Of a stretch of 64,000 nucleotides of DNA, positions 49,183-59,143 are shown piece by piece (positions within the stretch are counted from its first letter, which is position 1; each line of letters starts with the position of its first letter). The translations under genes were made by a program, and so were the position numbers. Below the pieces are notes generated by a model. The model was not told the origin of the DNA and ran no database searches. It was given only the letters and a program-made list of their open reading frames with translations. Where the stretch lies: assembly GCA_913060815.1 (NCBI GenBank), contig CAJXSZ010000005.1, forward strand, positions 104,787-168,786, written 5' to 3'. The DNA is from an uncultured Sulfitobacter sp. Its GTDB lineage: Bacteria; Pseudomonadota; Alphaproteobacteria; Rhodobacterales; Rhodobacteraceae.

Positions 49183-50361
49183 ATGAGCAGGGTTTATCTG
49201 GATCATAACGCGACCACGCCTTTGCGGGCAGAGGCGCGTGCGGCGATGGTTGATGCCATGGATGTCGTTGGCAATCCGTCCTCGGTTCATGCGGAGGGGC
49301 GCGCAGCGAAGATGCTGGTGGAGCGTGCGCGTGGCCAAGTGGCCGAGTTGGTGGGATGTAGGTCGCAGCAGGTGGTCTTTACCTCAAGTGCGACCGAGGC
49401 GGCCGCTTTGGCCGTGGCTCAGAGGGGGCGGCACGGAGGCGTATTTGCTGCGTTGCCGACAGAACATGACTGTTTGGGTGTTTGGTCGGAGAAGGAGATG
49501 GTTTCGCTGTATGAAAAAGGTGGAATGCTCGCGCCGAACGGCGCAGGTGAATTTTTAAACACTATCTCAGGCCTAGCGCATCAAAGACGGGCTGCTGAAA
49601 CAGCATCAGTTGCACTTGTGGCGATTTCCGCCGCCAATAGTGAGACTGGAATTCTTGGTCAGAAGGGTGCCGTGATCGGGAGTGGCCGCATTAGTGCATC
49701 GGAGATTGGCACAGTTCCCTATTCGACTATTTGTGACATAACCCAACTGGCAGGTAAAATGCCAGTGGTCTACGGCGATGTCACACCGTCCTATGCCATC
49801 TTGTCTGCGCATAAAATCGGCGGCCCCAAGGGCATTGGCGCACTGATCAACTTTACCGCCGATGATCCAGAGCCGATTTTGCGCGGGGGCGGGCAGGAAA
49901 TGAACCGCCGTTCGGGCACGGAGAACATTATTGGCATAGCGGGATTTGGCGCGGCGGCGGAAGCGGCTGGCCGTGACGTCGCGTCCGGAAAATGGGACGA
50001 AGTGGCGCAACTTAGAAATATTCTAGAAAAGACTATTGCGGCTGCCTCAGATCAGACTATTTTTGTCGGGAATGAAGTGAACCGCTTGCCGAACACATCT
50101 TGCATGCTTACGCCCGGTTGGAAGGGCGAGACGCAGGTCATGCAGATGGATCTCGCGGGGTTCGCGATTTCCGCGGGGTCCGCGTGCTCCAGCGGGAAGG
50201 TAAAGGCCAGCAAGGTTTTGTTGGCCATGGGATATGACGAGGTCGAGGCGGCATGTGCAATACGCGTGTCTCTGGGCCTTGAGACGACAAAAGACGACGT
50301 GATGCGATTTGCCGAGGCATGGACGCGCATGTTCGAAAAACACCAAAAGCGGGCGGCATGA
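49183..50361 (+). CDS. iscS: Cysteine desulfurase, IscS/NifS type
   Basis: A 392-residue PLP enzyme (class V aminotransferase). N-terminus [17 protein letters not shown]-stacking His in PTEHDCLG, Asp and Gln in [11 protein letters not shown] Lys in [15 protein letters not shown], and catalytic Cys in [17 protein letters not shown]. The stretch between about 105 and 185 is diverged and AT-richer ([27 protein letters not shown]) relative to ordinary IscS, so activity and partner choice may differ. It lies between iscR and sufB; sufS is at the other end of the operon, giving two desulfurases in one unit. Confidence 0.85.
   Translation: MSRVYLDHNATTPLRAEARAAMVDAMDVVGNPSSVHAEGRAAKMLVERARGQVAELVGCRSQQVVFTSSATEAAALAVAQRGRHGGVFAALPTEHDCLGVWSEKEMVSLYEKGGMLAPNGAGEFLNTISGLAHQRRAAETASVALVAISAANSETGILGQKGAVIGSGRISASEIGTVPYSTICDITQLAGKMPVVYGDVTPSYAILSAHKIGGPKGIGALINFTADDPEPILRGGGQEMNRRSGTENIIGIAGFGAAAEAAGRDVASGKWDEVAQLRNILEKTIAAASDQTIFVGNEVNRLPNTSCMLTPGWKGETQVMQMDLAGFAISAGSACSSGKVKASKVLLAMGYDEVEAACAIRVSLGLETTKDDVMRFAEAWTRMFEKHQKRAA
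50011..50027. promoter_or_regulatory. Irr-like motif inside iscS
   Basis: CTTAGAA-ATA-TTCTAGA differs from the ICE consensus by one arm base. It lies within coding sequence 370 bases before sufB. Low confidence as a functional site. Confidence 0.25.
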
Positions 50362-50386
50362 AGCCCTGGTCGAGAGGAAGATGACA

Positions 50387-51910
50387 ATGGATACGATTGT
50401 AGACAGCGGCGTAAAAGACGGCGTCGATCAGGAAACGGTGGATGCGGTGCGCGAAGTTGGCGGGGCCTACAAGCATGGTTGGTCCACTGACATCGAGATG
50501 GAATACGCACCTCTTGGTCTGGATGAGGATATTGTAAAGCTTATTTCCTCCAAGAACGAAGAACCCGAATGGATGACCGAGTGGCGTCTTGGCGCCTATG
50601 CGCGCTGGCAGCAGATGCGCGAGCCGGACTGGGCGATGGTGGACTATCCCGAGATCAATTTTCAGGAACAGTATTATTATGCGCGTCCCAAGAGCATGGC
50701 GGAGAAGCCCAAGTCCTTGGATGATGTCGACCCCAAGCTGCTCGAGACATACAAAAAGCTGGGCATCCCGCTCAAGGAGCAGGCGATCCTTGCGGGTGTC
50801 GAGGGTGCTGAAAACATGGGCGACGAGCCCCGCAAGGTGGCTGTTGATGCTGTGTTCGATAGCGTCTCTGTCGGGACGACGTTCCGCGACGAGCTGGCCA
50901 AGGCGGGTGTCATCTTTTGCTCCATCTCGGAAGCGATCAAAGAGCACCCCGAGCTGGTGAAGAAGTATCTGGGCTCTGTCGTGCCTGTGCAGGATAACTT
51001 CTATGCGACGTTGAATTCCGCAGTCTTTTCCGATGGCTCGTTCGTCTACGTGCCGCCCGGCGTGCGCTGCCCCATGGAGCTGTCCACCTATTTCCGCATC
51101 AATGCAGAGAACACAGGGCAGTTCGAGCGGACCCTGATCATCGCCGACAAAGGGTCCTATGTGTCCTATCTCGAGGGCTGTACCGCGCCCCAGCGTGATG
51201 AGAGCCAGCTGCACGCAGCTGTGGTCGAAATCATTATCGAGGAAGATGCGGAGGTGAAATATTCCACCGTGCAGAACTGGTATCCGGGTGACGAGAACGG
51301 CAAGGGCGGGATCTATAACTTTGTGACCAAGCGTGCCGACTGTCGTGGTGACCGTGCCAAAGTGATGTGGACGCAGGTTGAAACGGGGTCCGCTGTGACG
51401 TGGAAATACCCGTCTTGCATCCTGCGCGGTGACGATTCACAGGGCGAGTTTTACTCCATCGCCATCGCCAACAACATGCAGCAGGCGGATACGGGCACCA
51501 AAATGGTGCATCTGGGCAAGAACACAAAGTCACGGATCGTCTCCAAGGGGATCAGCGCGGGCAAGGCACAGAACACGTATCGCGGGCTTGTTTCCATGCA
51601 CCCGAAGGCAAAAGACAGCCGCAACTACACGCAGTGTGACAGCCTGCTAATCGGCGACAAATGCGGGGCGCACACAGTGCCCTACATCGAGGTCAAGAAT
51701 AACTCGAGCCGTGTGGAGCATGAGGCGACCACATCCAAGGTCGATGACGACCAGCTGTTCTATTGCCGTTCGCGCGGGATGGACGAGGAGGAGGCCGTGG
51801 CCCTCGTAGTGAACGGGTTCTGCAAAGATGTACTTCAAGCGTTGCCGATGGAATTTGCCATGGAAGCGCAGGCGCTTGTGGCGATCTCGCTCGAAGGGTC
51901 CGTTGGCTGA
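50387..51910 (+). CDS. sufB: Fe-S scaffold subunit SufB
   Basis: A 507-residue SufB, part of the SufBC2D scaffold that assembles Fe-S clusters. [20 protein letters not shown] opens the protein; [40 protein letters not shown] (with the proposed Cys ligand), [23 protein letters not shown] and the C-terminal [18 protein letters not shown] are standard. Of two close ATGs, 50387 sits 8 bases from AGGA and 50381 only 2, so 50387 is preferred. Followed with a one-base overlap by a small membrane-protein gene. Confidence 0.95.
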   Translation: MDTIVDSGVKDGVDQETVDAVREVGGAYKHGWSTDIEMEYAPLGLDEDIVKLISSKNEEPEWMTEWRLGAYARWQQMREPDWAMVDYPEINFQEQYYYARPKSMAEKPKSLDDVDPKLLETYKKLGIPLKEQAILAGVEGAENMGDEPRKVAVDAVFDSVSVGTTFRDELAKAGVIFCSISEAIKEHPELVKKYLGSVVPVQDNFYATLNSAVFSDGSFVYVPPGVRCPMELSTYFRINAENTGQFERTLIIADKGSYVSYLEGCTAPQRDESQLHAAVVEIIIEEDAEVKYSTVQNWYPGDENGKGGIYNFVTKRADCRGDRAKVMWTQVETGSAVTWKYPSCILRGDDSQGEFYSIAIANNMQQADTGTKMVHLGKNTKSRIVSKGISAGKAQNTYRGLVSMHPKAKDSRNYTQCDSLLIGDKCGAHTVPYIEVKNNSSRVEHEATTSKVDDDQLFYCRSRGMDEEEAVALVVNGFCKDVLQALPMEFAMEAQALVAISLEGSVG

Positions 51911-52095
51911 TGCAAAAGCTTGTTCGGGAAACTGGTATCGCGATGGCGGTCTTTGCGGTGCTCAGCTTTGCCTTCGGGCTGGGCGGCAATGATGCGAAGA
52001 CCCTGTCGGGTGCGCTCATTGCGGGCGTCACCTTTGGCGTTGTCTACTTCCTGATTGGGTTGGCCATAAACTGGTTCAAAGGACGCAATTCATGA
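51910..52095 (+). CDS. Small two-helix membrane protein in the suf operon
   Basis: A 61-residue protein whose ATG overlaps the sufB stop (TGATG) and whose end overlaps the next start. Two hydrophobic helices are evident ([15 protein letters not shown] and [25 protein letters not shown]). No domain recognised. Its tight placement says it is expressed with the Fe-S genes. Confidence 0.75.
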   Translation: MQKLVRETGIAMAVFAVLSFAFGLGGNDAKTLSGALIAGVTFGVVYFLIGLAINWFKGRNS

Positions 52096-52406
52096 TCATT
52101 ACCACCACCAACAGCGTCGAAGGACGCAGCATCACCGCCTATCACGGCGTTGTCGTGGGTGAAGCGATTATGGGTGCCAATGTGGTGCGTGATCTCTTTG
52201 CACGGGTCACTGACATCGTTGGTGGACGTTCGGGCCAGTACGAGAACAAATTGCGGGATGCGCGCGAGGCTGCCATGCGCGAGATCGAGCAAGAAGCGCT
52301 CGCAAAGGGCGCAAATGCAATCGTGGGTGTCGACATCGACTATGAGATTATCGGCGACAGTATGATGATGGTCTCCGTTTCCGGCACGGCGGTGTCACTG
52401 GGGTGA
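52092..52406 (+). CDS. YbjQ family (UPF0145) putative heavy-metal-binding protein
   Basis: A 104-residue YbjQ protein: [47 protein letters not shown] and [17 protein letters not shown] are its typical blocks; the family forms pentamers and is annotated as heavy-metal binding, without proven function. ATGA overlap with the preceding small gene and GTGA overlap with the following one make it an integral member of the operon. Confidence 0.9.
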   Translation: MIITTTNSVEGRSITAYHGVVVGEAIMGANVVRDLFARVTDIVGGRSGQYENKLRDAREAAMREIEQEALAKGANAIVGVDIDYEIIGDSMMMVSVSGTAVSLG

Positions 52407-53203
52407 GCCTTGCTGCGCTGCATAAGAACCCCCTCCGCCTGCATTGGTGGAAAGCGGTGCCGAATTTCGGCGATGCGATCAATCCTTTGATCGTGGGCCA
52501 TGTGGCTGGTCGCGTGGTAAAACACATCGGCGCGCGGCGCGCGGATCTGTTCGCAATCGGGTCCATTATGCAGATGGTCAAACGGACACAAAACGTGGCC
52601 CGCGAAGAGGGTGAGAAGCTTTGTGTGTGGGGGACAGGCCTGCTGAAACCTATATTCGGGCACGACTTCCTCGACAATGTAGAACTGGCACTGGTGCGCG
52701 GCCCGATCACGGCAGCATTGCTCAAGCGTGAAATGAAGCAGTTCGGCGACCCCGGCCTGCTAATCAATGAGGCCCTCCCGTTCGAGGGCACGCGCATCGA
52801 CCGTATCGGCGTGGTACCGCATTACACGCTTGTGGATGATCCCGAATTGCTGGCCTTTGTGGCTTCCGATCCTGCCTATGTGCTTATCGATCCGCGGGAT
52901 GATGCTGCAGATGTATGTTTGCAAATTGCGTCTTGTGCCCATGTGTTTTCCTCTTCCTTGCACGGGCTGATCGTCGCCGATGCTTACGGTGTTGCGAACA
53001 CATGGATAGAGCCCAAAGGGCAGAGCTGGCTCAAATACCTCGATTATGCGGCCTCTGTCGGGCGCTCTGATATGATGGCACCTCTGTCGATTGACGCGGC
53101 CAAAACGCACCGAAGCGGCCCCATTTGTTATGGCGACGCGATTGAAGCAGCGCGTGAAGCACTACACGCCAGCTTTCCTGCCAGATTAAAATCAACGGCT
53201 TAA
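52403..53203 (+). CDS. Polysaccharide pyruvyl transferase-like protein
   Basis: A 266-residue protein beginning with GTG that overlaps the ybjQ-type stop. [53 protein letters not shown] are the pyruvyl-transferase family blocks (ExoV/WcaK type). This enzyme class adds ketal pyruvate to exopolysaccharide. It is an odd member of a Fe-S operon; no other polysaccharide genes are near. Possibly a passenger gene kept for regulation by iron. Confidence 0.8.
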   Translation: MSLAALHKNPLRLHWWKAVPNFGDAINPLIVGHVAGRVVKHIGARRADLFAIGSIMQMVKRTQNVAREEGEKLCVWGTGLLKPIFGHDFLDNVELALVRGPITAALLKREMKQFGDPGLLINEALPFEGTRIDRIGVVPHYTLVDDPELLAFVASDPAYVLIDPRDDAADVCLQIASCAHVFSSSLHGLIVADAYGVANTWIEPKGQSWLKYLDYAASVGRSDMMAPLSIDAAKTHRSGPICYGDAIEAAREALHASFPARLKSTA

Positions 53204-53257
53204 CGGCCAACAGACACATCGCGCTTTGCGCAGAATTAGAAATACAAGGAGCATCCC

Positions 53258-54013
53258 ATGCTGAGCATCAAAAACCTTCAGGTCAAGCTGGAAGACGAAG
53301 ACAAGCAAATCCTCAAAGGCGTCGATCTTGAGGTCGAAGCGGGCAAAGTGCACGCGATTATGGGGCCGAATGGTTCCGGTAAATCCACGCTGTCCTATGT
53401 TCTGTCAGGTAAGGACGGGTACGAAGTCACGGATGGCTCTGCCGAATTGGAAGGCGAAGACCTGCTCGACATGGAGCCTGAGGAGCGCGCCGCGGCTGGC
53501 CTGTTCTTGGCGTTCCAGTATCCCGTAGAGATCCCCGGCGTAGGCAACATGACATTCCTGCGCACCGCGGTGAATGCACAGCGCAAAGCACGTGGTGAAG
53601 AAGAGATGTCCGCCGCTGAATTCCTCAAAGTGGTCCGTGCGCGGGCCAAGGAATTGAAGATCGATGCCGATATGCTCAAACGCCCCGTCAACATGGGCTT
53701 TTCGGGCGGTGAGAAAAAACGTAACGAAATCTTGCAGATGGCGATGCTTGAGCCAAAGATGTGCATCCTCGACGAGACAGACTCAGGTCTGGACGTGGAC
53801 GCGATGAAGCTGGTGGCTGAAGGCGTGAACGCACTGCGCTCCGAGGGCCGTGGTTTTCTGGTCATCACGCATTACCAGCGTCTTCTGGACCACATCAAAC
53901 CAGACGTTGTCCACATCATGGCAAACGGTCGCATCGTGAAAACGGGTGGCCCAGAGCTGGCGCTCGAGGTCGAGAACAACGGCTATGCAGATATCCTCGC
54001 CGAGGTGGTGTAA
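53258..54013 (+). CDS. sufC: Fe-S assembly ATPase SufC
   Basis: A 251-residue ABC-type ATPase of SufBC2D. Walker A GPNGSGKST, Q-loop LAFQYPVEIPGV (SufC-specific), signature FSGGEKKRNEI and Walker B MCILDETDSGLDVDAM. Ends in the TGATG/TAATG-like one-base overlap with sufD. Confidence 0.97.
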   Translation: MLSIKNLQVKLEDEDKQILKGVDLEVEAGKVHAIMGPNGSGKSTLSYVLSGKDGYEVTDGSAELEGEDLLDMEPEERAAAGLFLAFQYPVEIPGVGNMTFLRTAVNAQRKARGEEEMSAAEFLKVVRARAKELKIDADMLKRPVNMGFSGGEKKRNEILQMAMLEPKMCILDETDSGLDVDAMKLVAEGVNALRSEGRGFLVITHYQRLLDHIKPDVVHIMANGRIVKTGGPELALEVENNGYADILAEVV

Positions 54014-55293
54014 TGGCAGACGCAGCAGCAAAAACCGATCCAACCGAAGCGATGATTGCGTCATTGTCCAAGCCGGAGGCAACTTGGGCAGCCCCAGCGC
54101 GTGAAGACGCACTGGCACGTTTGCGCACCATGGGCCTTCCGCAGCGGCGCGACGAGTATTGGAAATACACACGCCCCGATACATTGACCCAGACGGTGGC
54201 TCCTGAGGCAAAATTGCTGGCCGCCGAAGAAGTGCCGATGTTCGACGGTGCGGAACGTTTGCAGATCGTATTTGTCGACGGTGTTTATGATGAAGAAGCG
54301 TCCGATGATCTGAGCCTTGAGGGTGTCACGATCGAACGGCTCGCCGCAGCCGATAGTGATCTGCATTGGGCCAAGAACCTCTACGGTGTGCTTGAAGCAC
54401 GGGGCCAGACGCCTGTGGCGCGTCCTCTCGCTGCGCTCAACACGGCCTTTGCAACAGACGGCGTGTTGATCCATGTGACGGGCAAACCCAGCAAACCGAT
54501 CAATATGATTTATCACCGCAAATCAGAAGGTTCTGATGCGATCCTGCACCACTGCATCAAGCTTGATGCAGGCGCTGAAGTGACAGTTCTGGAAAATGGT
54601 GCCGCCGCTGCGCGCTTTAACAAGGTGATGGAGGTAGAGGTGGCCGATGGTGCCTCCTTCCACCACATCCGCACGCAAGGGCGTGATCACGAGCGCCGTG
54701 CGGCAACGCATATCTTCGCTCGTCTAGGCACAAACTCGGCGTTTCGCTCCTTTACCATGACGGTGAATGGTGTGCTGACCCGCAATGACTGTGTGATCGA
54801 GCTTACGGGTGATGATGCGATTGCCAACGTTGCTGGCGCATGTGTGGGTGATGGTGATTTCCACCACGACGATACGGTTTTCATCACCCATGACGCGGTC
54901 AATTGTCAGAGCCGCCAGGTCTTTAAGAAAGTCCTGCGCAACGGGGCGACTGGCGTTTTTCAGGGCAAGATTCTTGTAAAAGAAGGCGCGCAGAAAACCG
55001 ATGGCTATCAGATCAGCCAATCCCTGCTCCTCGATGGCGACAGCCAGTTCCTCGCCAAGCCGGAATTGGAAATCTACGCCGATGATGTGGCCTGTAGCCA
55101 TGGCTCAACCTCTGGCGCGATTGATGAAGACGCATTGTTCTATCTGCGCTCGCGCGGTGTGCCCCATGCCGAAGCCACGGATATGCTGACGCTGTCGTTC
55201 CTTGCCGAAGCGGTGGAGGAAATCGACGACGAGGGTCTGCGTGAGGAGATGACGGAGCGCCTCGGCGCTTGGTTGCAGCGGCGCCGGGACTAA
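54013..55293 (+). CDS. sufD: Fe-S scaffold subunit SufD
   Basis: A 426-residue SufD. QRRDEYWKYTRPD near the N-terminus and FKKVLRNGATGVFQGKILV, AQKTDGYQISQSLLLDGDSQF, CSHGSTSGAIDEDALFYLRSRGVPHAEATDML near the C-terminus, with the His and Cys proposed in SufBD interface clusters. Shares its first A with the sufC stop. Confidence 0.96.
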   Translation: MADAAAKTDPTEAMIASLSKPEATWAAPAREDALARLRTMGLPQRRDEYWKYTRPDTLTQTVAPEAKLLAAEEVPMFDGAERLQIVFVDGVYDEEASDDLSLEGVTIERLAAADSDLHWAKNLYGVLEARGQTPVARPLAALNTAFATDGVLIHVTGKPSKPINMIYHRKSEGSDAILHHCIKLDAGAEVTVLENGAAAARFNKVMEVEVADGASFHHIRTQGRDHERRAATHIFARLGTNSAFRSFTMTVNGVLTRNDCVIELTGDDAIANVAGACVGDGDFHHDDTVFITHDAVNCQSRQVFKKVLRNGATGVFQGKILVKEGAQKTDGYQISQSLLLDGDSQFLAKPELEIYADDVACSHGSTSGAIDEDALFYLRSRGVPHAEATDMLTLSFLAEAVEEIDDEGLREEMTERLGAWLQRRRD

Positions 55294-55296
55294 TCG

Positions 55297-55791
55297 ATGG
55301 CACTGACGGGCGATATTATTGCGACCTATAAAGGGCCGCGCCGCATTGTGGCGCGGTTCCTTTCGCAGGGCCGCAACGAAGTGCGGGCACTGTTGTTTGT
55401 GCTGATCGCAGGCATGATGATGTTTATCGCCGTCATGCCCTATCAGGCCCGTGAAGCGCAGTTGGATCCGGAGGTGCCGATACAGGCGCGCATGTATTGG
55501 AGTGCGTTGTTCTACATCCTGCTCGTGCCGATCCTGCTGTATCTTGTGGCACTGGTGCTGTGGCCTGTGGTCTGGCTCTTTCGCCGTCCTGTCACGGTGT
55601 ACGAGGTGCGGTTCAGCATGTTCTGGGCGCTTCTTGCAACAACGCCTGTGATGATCCTGCTCGGTCTGACCGCAGGATTGATCGGGCAGGGGCCACAGCT
55701 CACTGCAGTGGGATACCTTTGGATGGCGGTGTTCAGCTGGTTCTTTATTTCTGGGCTTAGCGTGCGGATGGATCAACTTGATGATGAATAA
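55297..55791 (+). CDS. YIP1-like membrane protein
   Basis: A 164-residue protein with four hydrophobic segments (ALLFVLIAGMMMFIAVM, ALFYILLVPILLYLVALVLW, FWALLATTPVMILLGL and WMAVFSWFFISGL). The opening GPRRIVARFLSQGRNEVRAL and overall form resemble YIP1-type proteins that occur in pairs in Rhodobacteraceae suf operons. No role in Fe-S assembly is known. Confidence 0.7.
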   Translation: MALTGDIIATYKGPRRIVARFLSQGRNEVRALLFVLIAGMMMFIAVMPYQAREAQLDPEVPIQARMYWSALFYILLVPILLYLVALVLWPVVWLFRRPVTVYEVRFSMFWALLATTPVMILLGLTAGLIGQGPQLTAVGYLWMAVFSWFFISGLSVRMDQLDDE

Positions 55792-56371
55792 GGACGCTCT
55801 CAAAGCGCTTGCGATTGAAACAGTGCAAAGCCCGCGTACCGCGGCGCAGAAGATCATGGGGCTGAATTATAGCCGTGATGTTATGTGGTCGGCACTCGTG
55901 TTGGTCGCCTGTCTCAACAGCATCATCTATAGCCTTACGCTTTTGACGGTGGACACCGAGGCACTGCCCGCACTTATGCGGAACCCGATCATGTTCTTCG
56001 CGCTGGTGACAGGGCTGCAGGTTCTCACGGTGCACGGCTTCTATTGGGGTGGCCGCATGATCGGCGGGCAAGGCGATCTGGGCGAGATGCTGTCACTGAT
56101 GGTTTGGGTCCAAGCGCTGCAAGCAGCCGCGAATGCTGTGCTTTTGGTACTGCTACTCATCTCACCAGGCATTGAACAATTGCTATCCTTCGCGGTGGGT
56201 ATATTCGGGCTTTGGATTACCCTTAATTTTATTACCGAGGCGTTGCGCCTGCCGAGCCTTTGGCACGCGATCGGGGTGTTGTTTATCGCCACGATGGGCA
56301 TCGCTTTCGGGCTCGTAATTCTGGTGTCTATGATTGGCCTAAGCGCCATGGGAGTACCCACAAATGTATGA
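55781..56371 (+). CDS. YIP1 family membrane protein
   Basis: A 196-residue protein (ATG at 55781 or 55784, overlapping the previous gene by 8-11 bases) with about five hydrophobic segments: VMWSALVLVACLNSIIYSLTLL, IMFFALVTGLQVLTVHGFYW, LQAAANAVLLVLLLISPGI, LLSFAVGIFGLWITLNFIT and IGVLFIATMGIAFGLVILVS. TVQSPRTAAQKIMGLNYSRD is a YIP1-type opening. Its end overlaps the sufS start by 8 bases. Confidence 0.75.
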   Translation: MMNKDALKALAIETVQSPRTAAQKIMGLNYSRDVMWSALVLVACLNSIIYSLTLLTVDTEALPALMRNPIMFFALVTGLQVLTVHGFYWGGRMIGGQGDLGEMLSLMVWVQALQAAANAVLLVLLLISPGIEQLLSFAVGIFGLWITLNFITEALRLPSLWHAIGVLFIATMGIAFGLVILVSMIGLSAMGVPTNV

Positions 56372-57584
56372 TGTCTCCGCGATCCGCAAAGATTTTCCCA
56401 TCTTGTCGCGTGAAGTGAACGGCAAGCCGCTGGTGTATCTCGACAACGGCGCATCGGCGCAGAAGCCTCAGGTCGTGATTGATGCGATTTCCACCGCCTA
56501 TTCCCATGAATATGCCAACGTGCATCGCGGTTTGCATTACTTGTCCAATCTCGCGACAGATAAATACGAGGCGGTACGCGGCAAGATTGGGCGCTTTGTA
56601 AACTCCGCCTCGGAAGACGAGATCATCTTTAACTCTGGCACCACAGAGGCCATCAATATGGTCGCCTATGCTTGGGCCATGCCGCGCATGCAGGCGGGCG
56701 ACGAGATCATCCTGAGCGTGATGGAGCATCATGCCAATATCGTGCCATGGCACTTCCTGCGCGAGCGGATGGGCGTTGTAATTAAATGGGTGGATGTCGA
56801 CGATAAAGGCGCGCTCGACCCTCAGGCCGTCATTGACGCGATAACGCCCAAGACCAAATTGATCGCGATCACCCATATGTCCAACGTGCTGGGCACTGTT
56901 GTGGATGTGAAAACCATTACCGCTGCCGCCCATGCAAAAGGCGTGGCTGTGCTGGTCGATGGCTCGCAGGCTTCGGTTCACATGCCTGTGGACGTGCAGG
57001 ACATCGGATGTGATTTCTACTGCCTCACAGGGCATAAGCTTTACGGTCCATCAGGTTCGGGCGCCATCTATGTCAAGGCGTCGCGCATGGATGAGATGCA
57101 GCCCTTTATCGGGGGCGGTGATATGATCCGCGAAGTCACCAAGGATGCGGTAATCTATAACGACGCGCCCATGAAATTCGAAGCAGGCACGCCCGGGATC
57201 GTGCAGATGATCGGCCTTGGCGTGGCGCTCGACTATATGACCTCTGTCGGGCTGGACCAGATCGCAGCACATGAAGCTTCCCTGCGGGACTATGCGATGA
57301 CCAAGCTGGCAGGGCTGAACTGGATTCAGGTGCAAGGCACGACGCCCGACAAGGGCGCGATCTTCAGCTTCACCATGGAAGGCGCAGCGCACGCGCATGA
57401 CATCTCGACCATCCTCGATAAGAAGGGCGTTGCCGTGCGCGCGGGCCAGCATTGTTGCGGACCACTGATGGAGCATATGAACCTCAATGCCACCTGCCGT
57501 GCCTCCTTTGGCATGTATAACACCACGGATGAGGTCGATACATTGATCGACGCGCTTGAGTTGGCGCATGATCTGTTTGGCTGA
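56364..57584 (+). CDS. sufS: Cysteine desulfurase SufS
   Basis: A 406-residue group II desulfurase that supplies persulfide sulfur to SufB. YLDNGASAQKPQVVID, the PLP His in VMEHHANIVPW, Asp-Gln in VDGSQASVHMPVD, PLP Lys in TGHKLYGPSGSGAIY and active Cys in RAGQHCCGPLM, which matches the SufS pattern rather than IscS. Usual partners sufE, sufU, sufA or sufT do not follow; the operon stops 50 bases before tRNA-Arg. Confidence 0.96.
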   Translation: MYDVSAIRKDFPILSREVNGKPLVYLDNGASAQKPQVVIDAISTAYSHEYANVHRGLHYLSNLATDKYEAVRGKIGRFVNSASEDEIIFNSGTTEAINMVAYAWAMPRMQAGDEIILSVMEHHANIVPWHFLRERMGVVIKWVDVDDKGALDPQAVIDAITPKTKLIAITHMSNVLGTVVDVKTITAAAHAKGVAVLVDGSQASVHMPVDVQDIGCDFYCLTGHKLYGPSGSGAIYVKASRMDEMQPFIGGGDMIREVTKDAVIYNDAPMKFEAGTPGIVQMIGLGVALDYMTSVGLDQIAAHEASLRDYAMTKLAGLNWIQVQGTTPDKGAIFSFTMEGAAHAHDISTILDKKGVAVRAGQHCCGPLMEHMNLNATCRASFGMYNTTDEVDTLIDALELAHDLFG

Positions 57585-57634
57585 AGTGTTTTTGAATTGC
57601 AGGGGCGGGGTCGTCGGACTATACCGCCTCTCGT

Positions 57635-57711
<77 letters not shown>

Positions 57712-58047
57712 TTTTAGCGCATTATACCCTTGTTAATAAACGATTTTAGATAATTAAGTCCCCCAGAACGTCCCCCACGTCAGAATTGGCAGGCGGAGTT
57801 TTGAGCAGTTCCTTAAAGCCAGTTTTTCCAGCATTGAATTTCAGTTAGTTTCCAGACCGATCTAGGATTTGGCATGGATCAGGTTAACTATCGCGAAAAT
57901 TTGTGATTGGTATAAGGTGTTCAATCTCGCTCCGGATATCTTTGACATCTGATGCGCCATTCGTCGCTTGAATAAAAATTTGGGGGCCGCAATGTGCACA
58001 TAGTGGACCTTTGCTGTACCTGCTCGAATGATGAATTAAAAATTAAG
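57712..58047. other. Noncoding element end with two GTCCCCCA repeats
   Basis: This 336-base stretch has no gene I can support and is AT-rich, with stretches such as TTGTTAATAAACGATTTTAG. Two 8-base direct repeats GTCCCCCA (57758-57765 and 57770-57777), one turn-like 12 bases apart, lie about 50 bases from the tRNA end. They resemble paired arm-type binding sites of tyrosine integrases. Confidence 0.5.
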
Positions 58048-58965
58048 TTATTTGGCTAGAACCGCTATTATGAGAACAACAAAGCATAGTGCGACCCACC
58101 GACCTGTTTGTCTGACTTGCCCTGTCAAAAGTGCGATAGCATCTACTTGTGCAAGTAACGCGTTGTTTCTTTCAATGCACAGATCGTGCTCGTCATTCGC
58201 CTCAGGTGACGCCAATGCCGACTCGTCGTCGAGATCAAGTCGGTCTTTTTGGTTGGCTGCTTGATAGCTTGCTTTAAGAGGCCGAATAACCCCGATATCC
58301 ACTGGCGCATGGTCGACACTAGAGAGCATTTTCTTTCGCTCTTCTGCGCCAAGCCAAAAGTCATCTGGAATATCCTCCGCATTTTCCACGTTCTTCTTAC
58401 TATCGAGAAACTTGATTGACCTACCTTCACTGATTGCGGGGGACCATTCAGCGAAGAAATTTGGGAATTTGGACGTATCGACGTGAGCTCGTAATATTGC
58501 ACCCGGCTCAGACAACTCGGACACGAGCGCCTGAAATCTGGAGGTGTGGACATTTATTTCTAGATAGAATTCGTCCCACCCTTCGACATCTAAATCTGGC
58601 TCCATAAACAGGCCGCCAAAGCTTACTGCCTCCCCGATCTCATTCGAACGAATGGTTAGTGAAACTTCATGGTGTGCTCTCTTATTGCCAAATAACGAAA
58701 GGGAAAACCGTCCCCACCGAGCTGGCTGAATCGTTCCTTTGCCGGAGATCAAAGTTGTCATTGGGCGGTCAGAGTTTTCCGTTTCATCATACTCGTTCAC
58801 CACGCTTGCAATTGTCCGAATCTCCATTTGATCGCAAAGAATGTCGAAGGATAGTTGCGCGGAACGCCCGTACTCAGGCTCGTCACCCGTTGGTTCATCG
58901 CCTTCATACTCGATGAATGCTCCCCTACTATGAAAGCCGCCTTCTGGTAAAAATCTGATTTTCAA
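58048..58965 (-). CDS. Tail-anchored hypothetical protein (element cargo)
   Basis: A 305-residue protein if TTG 58965 is the start, favoured because AAAAAGGGG lies 8 bases upstream; ATG 58998 would add 11 residues but has no Shine-Dalgarno site. The body is acidic and beta-rich by eye (KIRFLPEGGFHSRGAFIEYE, then EVSLTIRSNEIGEAVSFGGLF, FYLEINVHTSRFQALVSEL). A C-terminal hydrophobic segment (WVALCFVVLIIAVLAK) is a tail anchor. I recognise no domain. Codon use is AT-richer than in the suf genes. Position between the core modules and the tRNA is where satellites carry cargo such as defence genes, but that function is not shown. Confidence 0.65.
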   Translation of the reverse strand: MKIRFLPEGGFHSRGAFIEYEGDEPTGDEPEYGRSAQLSFDILCDQMEIRTIASVVNEYDETENSDRPMTTLISGKGTIQPARWGRFSLSLFGNKRAHHEVSLTIRSNEIGEAVSFGGLFMEPDLDVEGWDEFYLEINVHTSRFQALVSELSEPGAILRAHVDTSKFPNFFAEWSPAISEGRSIKFLDSKKNVENAEDIPDDFWLGAEERKKMLSSVDHAPVDIGVIRPLKASYQAANQKDRLDLDDESALASPEANDEHDLCIERNNALLAQVDAIALLTGQVRQTGRWVALCFVVLIIAVLAK

Positions 58966-59143
58966 AGCAACATCCCCTTTTTCCTGTAGGATCAACATTG
59001 CCGATGCAGCGCAAGTGGGCAATGGCGCTCTTGCAAGAAATGCCGTTGAATGCGGATGCGGATACGCAGATGTTGAGCCGAATTTTTGACAGCATGATTT
59101 CTCGAGGGATTTTCAATTATAAGGCAAACACGAGCGCTTTAAG

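Noticed and set aside
50138..51214. Open frame of 358 codons antisense to sufB
   Set aside because: Shadow of sufB codon bias; no recognisable protein features.
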